Shown here: positions 25,382 to 34,179 of the stretch, piece after piece
Layout of the letters: each line of letters starts with the position of its first letter
Numbering within the stretch: the first letter of the stretch is position 1
NCBI RefSeq assembly: GCF_049116215.1
Contig: NZ_JAGDZB010000004.1
Coordinates: 205,083-269,082 of the forward strand
Direction: 5' to 3'
Length of the DNA: 64,000 nt
Source: Shimia sp049116215
GTDB lineage: Bacteria > Pseudomonadota > Alphaproteobacteria > Rhodobacterales > Rhodobacteraceae
Program-made: the position numbers and the translations under genes
The notes under the pieces: model-generated
What the model saw: the letters and a program-made list of their open reading frames with translations, nothing else
Told to the model about the DNA's origin: nothing
Database searches by the model: none

Positions 25382-27784
25382 TCACAGCAGGAAGTTGCTT
25401 TCATCCAGATCGCTGGGATCAACGGAATTGAGGATCAGCCTGTCGCCGCTATCCCCGCCGGTCAGACTGCTGAGATCGATGACGGTGGCCCATCCCTGAT
25501 CCTGGATGTGGGCGGCTAGATCGCTGTATTGAAGGCCGTAGCTACTGAGATCGATGACGTCGTGGTCCACCTCAAAGTCATGGATCATGTCGCGGCCGCC
25601 GCCAGCCTGGGTGACAAAAGTGTCGGCATTGCCGTCTTTCCACCAATTGCCGCCCCAAAGATGATCGTTGCCGCTGCCTCCGTGAAGCGTGTCGGCACCG
25701 GTGCCGCCCACCAGCTTGTCGGTCCCGGACCCGCCATCAAGCGAGTCGTCTCCAAGGCGCCCGTGCAGAAAATCCCGCCCGGCATCGCCATGGCCCACAT
25801 CATCGCCGGCACCAAGGATGACCTTATCGTCACCGCTGCCGCCTGAGGCCGTGTCATCCCCGGAGCCGCCAAACACCTTGTCGTTGCCACTGTCGCCATA
25901 CAGCAAGTCGTCATCTTTGCCCCCTTGCAAAGTGTCGTCGCCGCCGCCGCCATGAAGGGTGTCGTCCCCGTCACCACCGCGCAGCTTGTCGTTGCCACCC
26001 TCGGTGCCGGTGATGGCAGGGTCGCGGATGAGCACTGTGCCGTCCGGATCAACCGGTGCAAAGGGATCGGGCGCGCGCGGATCCACCGCACCGTCGTTGC
26101 TGCCTGTGCTTTGTGCCTCCGCCATAAACTCGGCATAGGCGGCGCCATCGGCCCAATCAACTTCTACACGGTAAATAGCGCCTGAGGCTCCGGTGCTCCC
26201 ATCCAGATCATGGTCGCCGCGGTTCAGGCCAAAGTAGAGATTGCCGTCCCCATCCAAAAAAACTGCGCCATAGGCCCCTTTGGGCATGCCGGCTGTCATC
26301 CCGTCATCGTAAAGCGTGGCAGTGATGTCGATGCTGGTGATTTGGGGGGCGCCGCCATTGGGCACATCTGACAGGTCGATGCGATGCACGGCCCCCGCCT
26401 CGCCATTGCGCCCCGGAGATTCCACCGCGTAAAAGGCACCGTCCTTGGCATTAAAGGCCACATCATAAGTGCGGCCGCCAAACAGGCCATTGGGCAGGTC
26501 AAAACTTGTCGATACCGGATTGCCACTGGCATCCAGAGAATTCACATCAATCATGGTGACACGGTTCAAGCTGCTCTGGAAAGTCCAGAGATTGCCTGCG
26601 TCATCAAAATCGCCAACATAGTCCGCCACCGGGGTTTCCCCCACCCGATAGGCGTGATCCTCGGCATCCACCATGACAAGGTCGCGGATCGAGACAGGAT
26701 TGCCAAGTGCATCCACTCCGTTGGCCTTGGCGATACCATAGATCAGATCGTCCTCGGTGTTGAAGCCAATGGCATTGATGCGCAAGCCGGTTGGGTCTCC
26801 TGCGAGTTCATATTGCTCGGATTCCGGATCAAAGACGTTCAATTGCCCGTCGATCATCTGGAACAATTTGGATTGCCCAGGCGCAAAGGCCGCCACTTCT
26901 ACCGTATCGCCGCCAAGGCTGACGTCCTTGAGATAGCTGAAGATTGGCCCGTCCATATTGATGTCAGGTCCACTGTTTTCCGGCGGCACCTCCCGCAGGG
27001 TTAATCCTCCGGCATCGCCGTTGCCACTCACGTCAAAGGTATGGGTTTCAAACACACCGGAGGTGGTGGAAACGGTGCCAATCACCTCGCCATTCCACAG
27101 CACCTCGACGCTGCCACTGGTGGCCCCCCCCGCCAAATTGGCCGCCAATTCGAAGCTGATGGTGTAAGTCTCACCTGCCTGCGTGGCGACGGATTGGGAC
27201 AGCGCGCCCTCGGCACCCGCATGCCAACCAGCCTCGGCGAGTTGCCCCAATGTTGCGGCGCCTTTTGCGCCACCAGCTAGCAGATTGCCGTCTTGCAGGT
27301 CGCCATAGACCAGATCATCGCCGCTTCCCGCATTCACCGTATCTGCGCCCAGACCACCCAGGGCCAGATCATCACCAGATTCCAGATTGAGCACATCATT
27401 GCCCGCGCCGCCGTCCACCGAGTCGCGCCCGGTGCCCGCGTTCACGGTATCCACGCCAGCCCCGGACATCAGACTGTCATTGCCGCCGTTGCCCAACACC
27501 ACGTCATCCCCTGCGCCTGTGCTGATCACATCATCATAGGCGCGGTTTTCGGCATCGCCGTTGCTGACAATGGCGTCCGGGTTATACACCCAGCGCCCGT
27601 CAACAAAGACCCACTCGCGTCCAACCATGTCGCCTGCAACAAGGTCATTGCCATCCCCGGAGGTCAGCGTGTCGCTGCCCGCGTGGCCGTTGACACTGTC
27701 AACGCCGTCGCCCGTGGTGATGCTGTCGTCGCTGGTTGTGCCCACAACTGAAGTGACCGGCGGCTGCGGCTCGTTCTCTGACAT
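25382..27784 (-). CDS. RTX (hemolysin-type calcium-binding) secreted protein with DUF6923-like core
   Basis: 800 residues. Two blocks of GGxGxDxLx nonapeptides, about residues 20-165 and 590-715, flank a non-repetitive core: a galactose-binding-like beta segment (TYTISFELAANLAGG, SGSVEVLWNGEVIGTVSTTS) and a long DUF6923-like beta-propeller region (AIGFNTEDDLIYGIAKANGV; YDVAFNAKDGAFYAVESPGR). The end SDLDESNFLL is a typical type I secretion C-terminus, with no Sec signal. The exporter genes follow on the same strand. Function (adhesin, enzyme or matrix protein) cannot be assigned. ATG 27784 is chosen; AAAGG lies upstream. Confidence 0.9.
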   Translation of the reverse strand: MSENEPQPPVTSVVGTTSDDSITTGDGVDSVNGHAGSDTLTSGDGNDLVAGDMVGREWVFVDGRWVYNPDAIVSNGDAENRAYDDVISTGAGDDVVLGNGGNDSLMSGAGVDTVNAGTGRDSVDGGAGNDVLNLESGDDLALGGLGADTVNAGSGDDLVYGDLQDGNLLAGGAKGAATLGQLAEAGWHAGAEGALSQSVATQAGETYTISFELAANLAGGATSGSVEVLWNGEVIGTVSTTSGVFETHTFDVSGNGDAGGLTLREVPPENSGPDINMDGPIFSYLKDVSLGGDTVEVAAFAPGQSKLFQMIDGQLNVFDPESEQYELAGDPTGLRINAIGFNTEDDLIYGIAKANGVDALGNPVSIRDLVMVDAEDHAYRVGETPVADYVGDFDDAGNLWTFQSSLNRVTMIDVNSLDASGNPVSTSFDLPNGLFGGRTYDVAFNAKDGAFYAVESPGRNGEAGAVHRIDLSDVPNGGAPQITSIDITATLYDDGMTAGMPKGAYGAVFLDGDGNLYFGLNRGDHDLDGSTGASGAIYRVEVDWADGAAYAEFMAEAQSTGSNDGAVDPRAPDPFAPVDPDGTVLIRDPAITGTEGGNDKLRGGDGDDTLHGGGGDDTLQGGKDDDLLYGDSGNDKVFGGSGDDTASGGSGDDKVILGAGDDVGHGDAGRDFLHGRLGDDSLDGGSGTDKLVGGTGADTLHGGSGNDHLWGGNWWKDGNADTFVTQAGGGRDMIHDFEVDHDVIDLSSYGLQYSDLAAHIQDQGWATVIDLSSLTGGDSGDRLILNSVDPSDLDESNFLL

Positions 27785-27867
27785 ACCCGAACTACCTTTT
27801 ACCAAAACACAGCGAACATTGTGAGAACAAAAGGTTAGGGAAAGGTAAATCAGCCTAGGACAGAGTT

Positions 27868-27879
27868 GCGAAATTTCGC
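27868..27879. promoter_or_regulatory. 12-bp palindrome upstream of the RTX operon
   Basis: GCGAAATTTCGC, a perfect palindrome 83 bp before the RTX start codon and just after the mlaF stop. The same 12-mer occurs at 50042-50053 ahead of the DUF3604 gene. Proposed operator; the cognate regulator is unknown. Confidence 0.5.
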
Positions 27880-27898
27880 TAAAACTGTGGTGATGTCG

Positions 27899-28645
27899 CT
27901 AGCGCACCGCCTCAATCGGCCCCTCTGCTGAGCCGGAAATAAACTGCGTCAGATAGGGATCGCCGCTGGCGTCCATCTGGCTCACCGGGCCGGTCCATTG
28001 GATCACCCCGCCGTGCAGCATCGCCACGTTGTCGGCAATTGCGCGCACCGAGCTCATGTCATGGGTGATGGTCATCGCTGTCGCGCCCATCTCCACCACA
28101 ATCTCGCGGATCAAGTCATTGATCACACCGGACATAATGGGATCAAGACCAGTGGTCGGCTCGTCAAAAAAGATGATCTCTGGCTCCGCCGCAATGGCGC
28201 GGGCCAGGCCGACACGTTTCTGCATCCCGCCGGAGAGTTCAGACGGGTAGAGGTCGGCCACATCAGGCGTCAAACCCACCCGCCGCAGCTTCTCAATGGC
28301 GATCTCACGGGCCTCGTCTTTGGGACGTTTCAAGCTGCCCCGCAGCAGGCGAAATGCCACGTTTTGCCAAACCGTCATACTGTCAAACAGCGCGCCGCCC
28401 TGAAACAACATGCCAAAGCGCGCCAGAAAGGCATCACGGTCGCCTTGGGTGGCGTTCTGCCCATCCACAGTGATCGTGCCGCTGTCCGGCGTGATCAAAC
28501 CGAGCACCGACTTCAACATCACCGATTTCCCGGTGCCGGACCCGCCAATGATCACCATCGAACTGCCCTTGGCAATCTTCAGGTTCACCCCTTGCAGCAC
28601 CCGTTTGGGGCCAAAGCGTTTATGCACGTTGTCAAACTGGATCAT
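27899..28645 (-). CDS. mlaF: ABC ATPase of Mla-type phospholipid transport (MlaF)
   Basis: 248 residues. Walker A IIGGSGTGKSVMLKSVLGLI, Q-loop FGMLFQGGALFDSMTVWQNV, signature LSGGMQKRVGLARAIA, Walker B EIIFFDEPTTGLDPIMSGVI, and THDM as the H-loop: the pattern of MlaF-type lipid transporters that maintain outer-membrane asymmetry. Overlaps mlaE by 4 bp. mlaD and mlaC are not in the window. Confidence 0.92.
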   Translation of the reverse strand: MIQFDNVHKRFGPKRVLQGVNLKIAKGSSMVIIGGSGTGKSVMLKSVLGLITPDSGTITVDGQNATQGDRDAFLARFGMLFQGGALFDSMTVWQNVAFRLLRGSLKRPKDEAREIAIEKLRRVGLTPDVADLYPSELSGGMQKRVGLARAIAAEPEIIFFDEPTTGLDPIMSGVINDLIREIVVEMGATAMTITHDMSSVRAIADNVAMLHGGVIQWTGPVSQMDASGDPYLTQFISGSAEGPIEAVR

Positions 28646-29427
28646 GAGGCAAAAAACAGACTGGTGAGGATGAAGTTGGCCGCCAGGATCATCACCGCCG
28701 CGGCTTGCACGGAGCTTTTGGTGGCCCGACCAACGCCCTGCGCGCCACGGCCAGAGTGCATGCCCGCGTAGCAGCCCATCACGGCGGCAATCCCGCCAAA
28801 CACCGAGCCTTTTACAAGGCTCGACACAATATCGTTGAGCTGCAGGAAGTCGGCGGTGTTGCGAATATAGGTTGCGGGATTGAACCCCAGCGTTTCGGTG
28901 GACACCAGAAAGCCGCCGTAGATGCCGATGACGTCGCCAATGCCGACCAACGCAGGCACCACCAGAACGGCAGCCATCACACGCGGGGCGACAAGGTATT
29001 TCATCGGGTGGGTTGATAACGTCACCAGAGCATCAATCTGCTCGGTTACCTTCATGGTGGCAATCTCGGCGGCAATCGAGCTTGTGACCCGCGCGGCCAC
29101 CATCAGGCCCACCAAAACCGGGCCGAGCTCACGCACCATGCCAATCGCCACAATCTGTGGCACAACGCTTTCCACGGAAAACCGCGAACTGCCGTCATAG
29201 ATCTGCAAGGCCAACGCGCCACCGGTGAAAATCGCGGTCAAGCCGACCACCGGCAGGCTCAGCCAGCCAATGTTGAATAATGCGCTGAGAAACTCTCGGC
29301 CATAAAACGGCGGGCGGAAAATATGACTCAACGCGCCCCAGACAAACAGCACCACCTCCCCAAAAGAGGTGAACAGTGCGATCATGCTGCGCCCAATGGC
29401 ATTTAAAGGAGCCACAATCAGCTTCAT
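28642..29427 (-). CDS. mlaE: MlaE family ABC permease
   Basis: 261 residues with the MlaE blocks IGWLSLPVVGLTAIFTGGAL, VPQIVAIGMVRELGPVLVGL and VTEQIDALVTLSTHPMKYLV. Inner-membrane permease of a phospholipid transporter. The 3' end overlaps mlaF and the 5' end overlaps alr, each by 4 bp, giving a tightly coupled alr-mlaE-mlaF unit. Confidence 0.94.
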   Translation of the reverse strand: MKLIVAPLNAIGRSMIALFTSFGEVVLFVWGALSHIFRPPFYGREFLSALFNIGWLSLPVVGLTAIFTGGALALQIYDGSSRFSVESVVPQIVAIGMVRELGPVLVGLMVAARVTSSIAAEIATMKVTEQIDALVTLSTHPMKYLVAPRVMAAVLVVPALVGIGDVIGIYGGFLVSTETLGFNPATYIRNTADFLQLNDIVSSLVKGSVFGGIAAVMGCYAGMHSGRGAQGVGRATKSSVQAAAVMILAANFILTSLFFAS

Positions 29428-30461
29428 GAAGATTTGTACCGCCGCTGATAGCGTTGGCCCATTGAGGTCAGAATTTCATAGCCAATGGTGCCGGCCGCAT
29501 CCGCCAATGTGTCGACGGTTTGGTGTTGCCCAAGCAGCTCGACCTCACGTGGAATGTCGGACAGGTCAGTCACGTCGATGCCAATCAGGTCCATGGAAAT
29601 CCGGCCAATCAACGGGCAGCGATCTTCGCCAGCAAAAGTGGCAACCTTACCGCTCATCGCCCGCAAAATGCCGTCGGCATAACCCGCCGCAAGCGTGGCC
29701 ACTTTGCTGTCACGCTCTGCAATCCAGGCATTGCCATAGCCCACGCTTTCACCTTCGGCCACGTCGCGCACCTGAATCACTGGGAGGCGCAGGCTGGCCA
29801 CCGGTGTGGCGTCCACAAACGGCATGCCGCCATAAAGCCCCACTCCCGGACGGGTCAGATCAAAGTGATAGTCGTCACCCAGCAGGATACCACCGGTTGC
29901 TGCAAGCGAGCGTGGCACATCCAGCCCATCGGTCATCTCTTTAAACGCGGCGAGCTGCTGCGGGTTCATCGGATGTTCGGGTTCATCAGCACAGGCCAGA
30001 TGCGACATGATCAAAGTTGGCCCGCGCTGCAACACCAGCTCTTTCACCGCTTCCCATTCCGGCGCTTCCAGACCCAAACGGTTCATGCCAGTGTCCAGCT
30101 GCACGCCAAACGGATGCGCTGGCAGCGCCTCGACATGGCGCACAATCTGATCCACCGAGTTCAGCATCGGAGTCAGGTGCATGTCGCTGATCATATCGGT
30201 GTCGCCGCGCATGTGACCGCCAAAGATGTTGATCTCAGGGTCCGGGCCGACAGCCTGACGCAGGCTTGCGCCTTCTTCGGCGGCGGCGACAAAGAAGCGG
30301 GTCACACCGGCGCGCATCAAAGCCCGCGCCACGCGGTCCGCGCCAAGCCCGTATCCGTCCGCTTTCACCACCGCTGCGGTGGTCACTTCCGTCTGTGCAT
30401 CCAACGCCCGCCAGTTGTTGATCAGGGCGTCGAGGTCGATTGTCAAAGTTGCAGTAGCCAT
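29424..30461 (-). CDS. alr: Alanine racemase
   Basis: 345 residues; PLP enzyme making D-alanine for peptidoglycan. AAVVKADGYGLGADRVARAL holds the PLP lysine; GVQLDTGMNRLGL and GRISMDLIGIDVTDL are conserved, and the second catalytic tyrosine lies in VGYGNAW. ATG 30461 begins right before the barrel; a longer frame to 30578 has no conserved content. Translationally coupled to mlaE. Confidence 0.95.
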   Translation of the reverse strand: MATATLTIDLDALINNWRALDAQTEVTTAAVVKADGYGLGADRVARALMRAGVTRFFVAAAEEGASLRQAVGPDPEINIFGGHMRGDTDMISDMHLTPMLNSVDQIVRHVEALPAHPFGVQLDTGMNRLGLEAPEWEAVKELVLQRGPTLIMSHLACADEPEHPMNPQQLAAFKEMTDGLDVPRSLAATGGILLGDDYHFDLTRPGVGLYGGMPFVDATPVASLRLPVIQVRDVAEGESVGYGNAWIAERDSKVATLAAGYADGILRAMSGKVATFAGEDRCPLIGRISMDLIGIDVTDLSDIPREVELLGQHQTVDTLADAAGTIGYEILTSMGQRYQRRYKSS

Positions 30462-30675
30462 GACGGTGTTTGTTGACGCCTGACCCTGCGAGGTCAAGGC
30501 CAAAGGCGGTGCGTTTTTCCCCGTTGCCGCGAACTGTGGCTTAACAATAGACGATTGCGGCGCATCCGAAATACGCACCTCCGCAAAACAGTCGCGATAC
30601 CGACAATATACCTACGTGCAAATTGCCGCCAAAACCTCAGGTTAACGCGGCGATTCGAATTGTCTTGGGTGGGGC
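30462..30675. other. dnaB-alr intergenic region
   Basis: 214 bp, both flanking genes on the minus strand. It likely carries an alr promoter. A TTAACC half-site lies near 30640-30648, but no second half at CtrA spacing. No gene seen. Confidence 0.35.
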
Positions 30676-32163
30676 TTAAAACTCGTCGCCGCCGCCTTGC
30701 TGCCAAGGCTGCACAAGATTGCCAAAACGGGTATATTGTCCCTCAAAGGACAGCTCCACTGTGCCAATTGGACCGTGGCGCTGCTTACCAAGGATCACCT
30801 CGGCTTTGCCGTGCAAGCGCTCCATGCGTTCTTGCCATGCGGCCATCTCATCCAACCGGTCATCAGACGGCTTTTCCCGTTCAACATAGTACTCTTCGCG
30901 GAACACAAACATCACCACGTCCGCATCCTGCTCAATCGAACCAGATTCCCGCAAGTCGCTGAGTTGTGGGCGTTTATCGTCCCGGCTTTCCACCGTACGC
31001 GACAGCTGGGAGAGGCCAATCACCGGAATATTGAGCTCCTTGGCAATCGCCTTCATACCCATGGAAATCTCACCAATCTCCTGCACCCGGTTGTCGGCGG
31101 TACCGCGACACAGCTGCAAATAGTCGATGATCAGCAGGTCCAGACCATGGGTCCGTTTCAGGCGTCGCGCCCGGGCTGCAAGCTGCGCAATCGGCAGGGC
31201 AGGGGTGTCATCGATGAACAGCGGACAGGCCTCAAGGTCCTTTGCCGCTTGAACAAATCGCCGAAACTCCTCTTCGGTCATGTCCCCTTTACGGATCTGC
31301 TCAGACGGGATTTCCGCCGCCTCAGACAGAATACGCGCCGCCAGCTGTTCCGCCGACATTTCGAGGCTACAGAAGGCCACCACGCCGCCTTCAACCGCGC
31401 CTTCGCTGCCATCCGGTTTGACGCCTTTTTTATAAGCCTTTGCCACGTTAAACGCGAGGTTGGTCGCAAGCGATGTTTTCCCCATCGACGGACGTCCCGC
31501 GAGGATCAAAAGGTCCGAAGGGTGCAGGCCGCCAAGCTTCTTATCCAAATCCGTCAGGCCGGTTGAAATCCCCGCCAAACCGCCATCTCGCTGGTAGGCT
31601 GCGTTGGCGGTGTTCACCGCTTGGGTCACCGCTTTCAAAAAGCTGACATACCCACGCTCAGAGGTGCCTTGTTCGGACAGCTTATAAAGCGCCTGTTCCG
31701 CCTCAACAATCTGCTCTTTTGGCTCCAGCTTGATGTCCGCTTTCTTGGCTTTGGATGCAATGTTGTTGCCCAGATCAATCAACTCACGGCGCATCGCCAT
31801 GTCGTAGATCATCTGCGCGTAATCCGCTGCAGCAAAAGAAGAAATTGCCGATCCAGCCAGGCGGACAAGGTAGGCAGGGCCACCCAGTTCAATCAACCCG
31901 GGATCGTCTTCCAGAAAGGCTTTCAGCGTCACCGGAGAGGCAAGATTGTTCTTTGCAATTCGGGCGGCGGCAATCTCGTAAATACGCGAGTGCACAGGCT
32001 CATAGAAATGGGTCGAGTTGATCACGGACGCCACGCGATCAAAAATGTCATTGTTGGTCAGAATGGCACCCAGAAGCTGTTGCTCAGCCTCAATGGAATG
32101 CGGCAAAACATCAAGGCCCGCAGCTTCAGTTTCACCCGTGTTGATGCTCGCGATTTCGTTCAT
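30676..32163 (-). CDS. dnaB: Replicative DNA helicase DnaB
   Basis: 495 residues. N-terminal DnaB domain (PHSIEAEQQLLGAILTNNDI), Walker A LAGRPSMGKTSLATNLAF near 215, Walker B LLIIDYLQLC, and SDLRESGSIEQDADVVMFVF near the C-terminus. No intein interrupts it. ATG 32163; the longer reading begins with TTG and is less likely. Two DnaA-box-like sites lie 70-90 bp upstream. Downstream, a 214-bp gap separates it from alr. Confidence 0.96.
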   Translation of the reverse strand: MNEIASINTGETEAAGLDVLPHSIEAEQQLLGAILTNNDIFDRVASVINSTHFYEPVHSRIYEIAAARIAKNNLASPVTLKAFLEDDPGLIELGGPAYLVRLAGSAISSFAAADYAQMIYDMAMRRELIDLGNNIASKAKKADIKLEPKEQIVEAEQALYKLSEQGTSERGYVSFLKAVTQAVNTANAAYQRDGGLAGISTGLTDLDKKLGGLHPSDLLILAGRPSMGKTSLATNLAFNVAKAYKKGVKPDGSEGAVEGGVVAFCSLEMSAEQLAARILSEAAEIPSEQIRKGDMTEEEFRRFVQAAKDLEACPLFIDDTPALPIAQLAARARRLKRTHGLDLLIIDYLQLCRGTADNRVQEIGEISMGMKAIAKELNIPVIGLSQLSRTVESRDDKRPQLSDLRESGSIEQDADVVMFVFREEYYVEREKPSDDRLDEMAAWQERMERLHGKAEVILGKQRHGPIGTVELSFEGQYTRFGNLVQPWQQGGGDEF

Positions 32164-32232
32164 CTCTGCCCCCAATTGCCCCACCCGACCGGTTCTAAAC
32201 AGCGGTCCCAGACTGAGCAACTTGTATGTTTT

Positions 32233-32252
32233 TGTGGATCGCCTGTGGATAA
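32233..32252. promoter_or_regulatory. Pair of DnaA-box-like sites upstream of dnaB
   Basis: TGTGGATAA (32244-32252), the exact complement of the DnaA box TTATCCACA, and TGTGGATCG (32233-32241), one helical turn (11 bp) apart in the same orientation. They lie in the dnaB-pyrE intergenic region. Confidence 0.5.
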
Positions 32253-32355
32253 CTTCGCCCGCCCCGATATTGTCAGGGCGGGCGTCGATGCGTCAACATC
32301 TTGTGCTGTTGAGGCTGATCAGAGCGTCAACATGGTCGGTTTTCCGCCGAAAGGC

Positions 32356-33036
32356 TCAGGAGCCCTTGCGAGCTTCTTGCCACGCGCGCGGGTCTTTGAG
32401 GAAGGACTCCACTTCGTTCAGCGTCTCTTCCGAGAATGCGCCTTGCGCTTTGGCTTCCGCCAGCACGTCCCACCAGGTGCAGAGGTAGTGCAGCGCAACG
32501 CCGTGATCGCCCAGTGTCTTCTCGGTTTCCGGGAAGATGTCGTAGTAGAAAATCACCGCTGTGTTGCTACAGGTTGCGCCGGTTTCGCGGATCGCATCGA
32601 CAAAGGACAATTTGGAACCGCCATCGGTGGTCAGGTCTTCCACCAGCAGCACACGCTCGCCTTCGCTCATCGCGCCTTCAATCCGGGCGTTTTTGCCGTA
32701 ACCCTTTGGTTTTTTGCGCACATAGGTCATTGGCAGCGCCATGCGCTCCGCGACCAACGCGGCAAACGGAATACCTGCGGTTTCACCACCGGCGATGTTG
32801 TCAAACGCCTCAAAACCCGCTTCACGCATCACGGTGACAGTCATGAAATCCATCAAGGTCGCACGAATGCGCGGGAAGGAGATCAGCTTGCGACAGTCAA
32901 TGTAGCTTGGGCTCGGCAGGCCAGAGGCCAGCGTGTACGGCTCATCGGTGTTGAAGTTCACCGCACCAATTTCCAGCAGCATACGGGCTGTCAGGCGGGC
33001 AATTTCTTCTTTGGGCGGGAAGGCGGTTGGGATCAT
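32356..33036 (-). CDS. pyrE: Orotate phosphoribosyltransferase
   Basis: 226 residues; converts orotate and PRPP to OMP. The PRPP loop is ERVLLVEDLTTDGGSKLSFV near 127-146, with YVRKKPKGYGKNARIEG ahead of it. Start at ATG 33036 with AAAGGA upstream. Lies 27 bp downstream of pyrC, forming a pyrimidine pair. Confidence 0.95.
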   Translation of the reverse strand: MIPTAFPPKEEIARLTARMLLEIGAVNFNTDEPYTLASGLPSPSYIDCRKLISFPRIRATLMDFMTVTVMREAGFEAFDNIAGGETAGIPFAALVAERMALPMTYVRKKPKGYGKNARIEGAMSEGERVLLVEDLTTDGGSKLSFVDAIRETGATCSNTAVIFYYDIFPETEKTLGDHGVALHYLCTWWDVLAEAKAQGAFSEETLNEVESFLKDPRAWQEARKGS

Positions 33037-33063
33037 TTTGGTATCCTTTGGCAGCGGAAATTC

Positions 33064-34107
33064 TTAGTCGGCAACAGTCCAGAACACGTCATAGCCCGGA
33101 TCAAACACGGTGACCGGCCCATTGGCGCTCTCGATTTTGTCTGGGAAGACAGTGGCTTGGTCGTTCTTCACAAGCGTGATGGTTTCGTCGTTCACAGGCA
33201 GGCCATAGAAGTTGGGACCATTACGGCTGGCAAACCCGTCCAGCTTGTCCAGCGCGTCGTCTTCTTCAAACACATGTGCCAAAAGCGCCATAGTGTTGGT
33301 CGCAGTGAAACAACCGGCGCAGCCACAGGCGCTTTCTTTGTCGCCATCCAGATGCGGTGCGCTGTCGGTGCCGAGGAAGAAACGCGCATCGCCAGAGGTT
33401 GCCGCCGCACGCAGTGCCAAACGGTGCTCTTCGCGCTTGGCCACAGGCAGGCAATAATAATGCGGTTTGATGCCGCCCACGAGGATGTGGTTGCGGTTGA
33501 TGATCAGGTGGTGCGTGGTGATTGTTGCGCCCAGATCGGTCGCATGATCCTGCACATAGGCAACACCGTCTTTGGTTGTGATATGCTCCATAATCACGCG
33601 CAAGCCCGGCGTGGCTTTGCGGATCGGATCTAACACGCGGTCGATAAAAATCGCCTCGCGGTCAAAAATATCGATGTCGTGGTCTGTGACCTCGCCATGA
33701 ACACACAGTGGAAGGCCGATCTCGGCCATTTTTTCCAGCGATGCGCGCACGTTTTTGAAATCTGCAACGCCGCTGGCGGAGTTGGTGGTCGCGCCGGCCG
33801 GGTAAAGTTTGACTGCTTTGATCAGTCCGGTCGCATGGGCCGCCGCAATGTCTTCTGGATCGCTGTCTTCAGTGAGATACAGCGTCATCAATGGCTCAAA
33901 GCCCATGCCATCTGGCAGAGCGGCCATAATACGATCTTTATAGGCAGCGGCCTGCGCACCGGTCACAACCGGCGGCACCAGGTTGGGCATGATGATCGCA
34001 CGGGCAAAATGGCGGGCTGTTTCTGGCAGGACAGCTTCCAGCATCGCGCCATCGCGCAGATGCAGATGCCAGTCATCGGGGCGGGCAATGGTCAGATTTT
34101 GGGTCAT
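33064..34107 (-). CDS. pyrC: Dihydroorotase (class II)
   Basis: 347 residues. DDWHLHLRDGAMLEAVLPET supplies the first zinc ligands; VKLYPAGATTNSASGV has the carbamylated lysine; VIMEHITTKDGV and GTDSAPH carry further ligands and the catalytic Asp. It closes carbamoyl-aspartate to dihydroorotate. Precedes pyrE. Confidence 0.96.
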   Translation of the reverse strand: MTQNLTIARPDDWHLHLRDGAMLEAVLPETARHFARAIIMPNLVPPVVTGAQAAAYKDRIMAALPDGMGFEPLMTLYLTEDSDPEDIAAAHATGLIKAVKLYPAGATTNSASGVADFKNVRASLEKMAEIGLPLCVHGEVTDHDIDIFDREAIFIDRVLDPIRKATPGLRVIMEHITTKDGVAYVQDHATDLGATITTHHLIINRNHILVGGIKPHYYCLPVAKREEHRLALRAAATSGDARFFLGTDSAPHLDGDKESACGCAGCFTATNTMALLAHVFEEDDALDKLDGFASRNGPNFYGLPVNDETITLVKNDQATVFPDKIESANGPVTVFDPGYDVFWTVAD

Positions 34108-34151
34108 AGGCGCGGCTTACACAAAGCCGCGACCAGTGGCTAGTCTTTGTA

Positions 34152-34173
34152 CGCAAAACTTAGCGGTTTTGCG
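34152..34173 (-). terminator. Terminator-like hairpin after the conserved unknown gene
   Basis: CGCAAAAC-ttagcg-GTTTTGCG, an 8-bp perfect stem located 7 bp after the stop of the 34180-35124 gene and before pyrC. The tail has no clear U-run, so it could also be a pause or protein-binding hairpin. Confidence 0.45.
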
Positions 34174-34179
34174 CCGGTT

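Noticed and set aside
25600..27760. Repeated DNA in the RTX gene considered as a CRISPR or tandem-repeat array
   Set aside because: Periodicity is 27 bp (nine residues) and in frame, explained by calcium-binding nonapeptides; no spacer-repeat structure.
31621..33633. 670-residue plus-strand frame opposite dnaB, pyrE and pyrC
   Set aside because: It crosses three recognised minus-strand genes, with Arg/His/Gln-rich composition and no domain.
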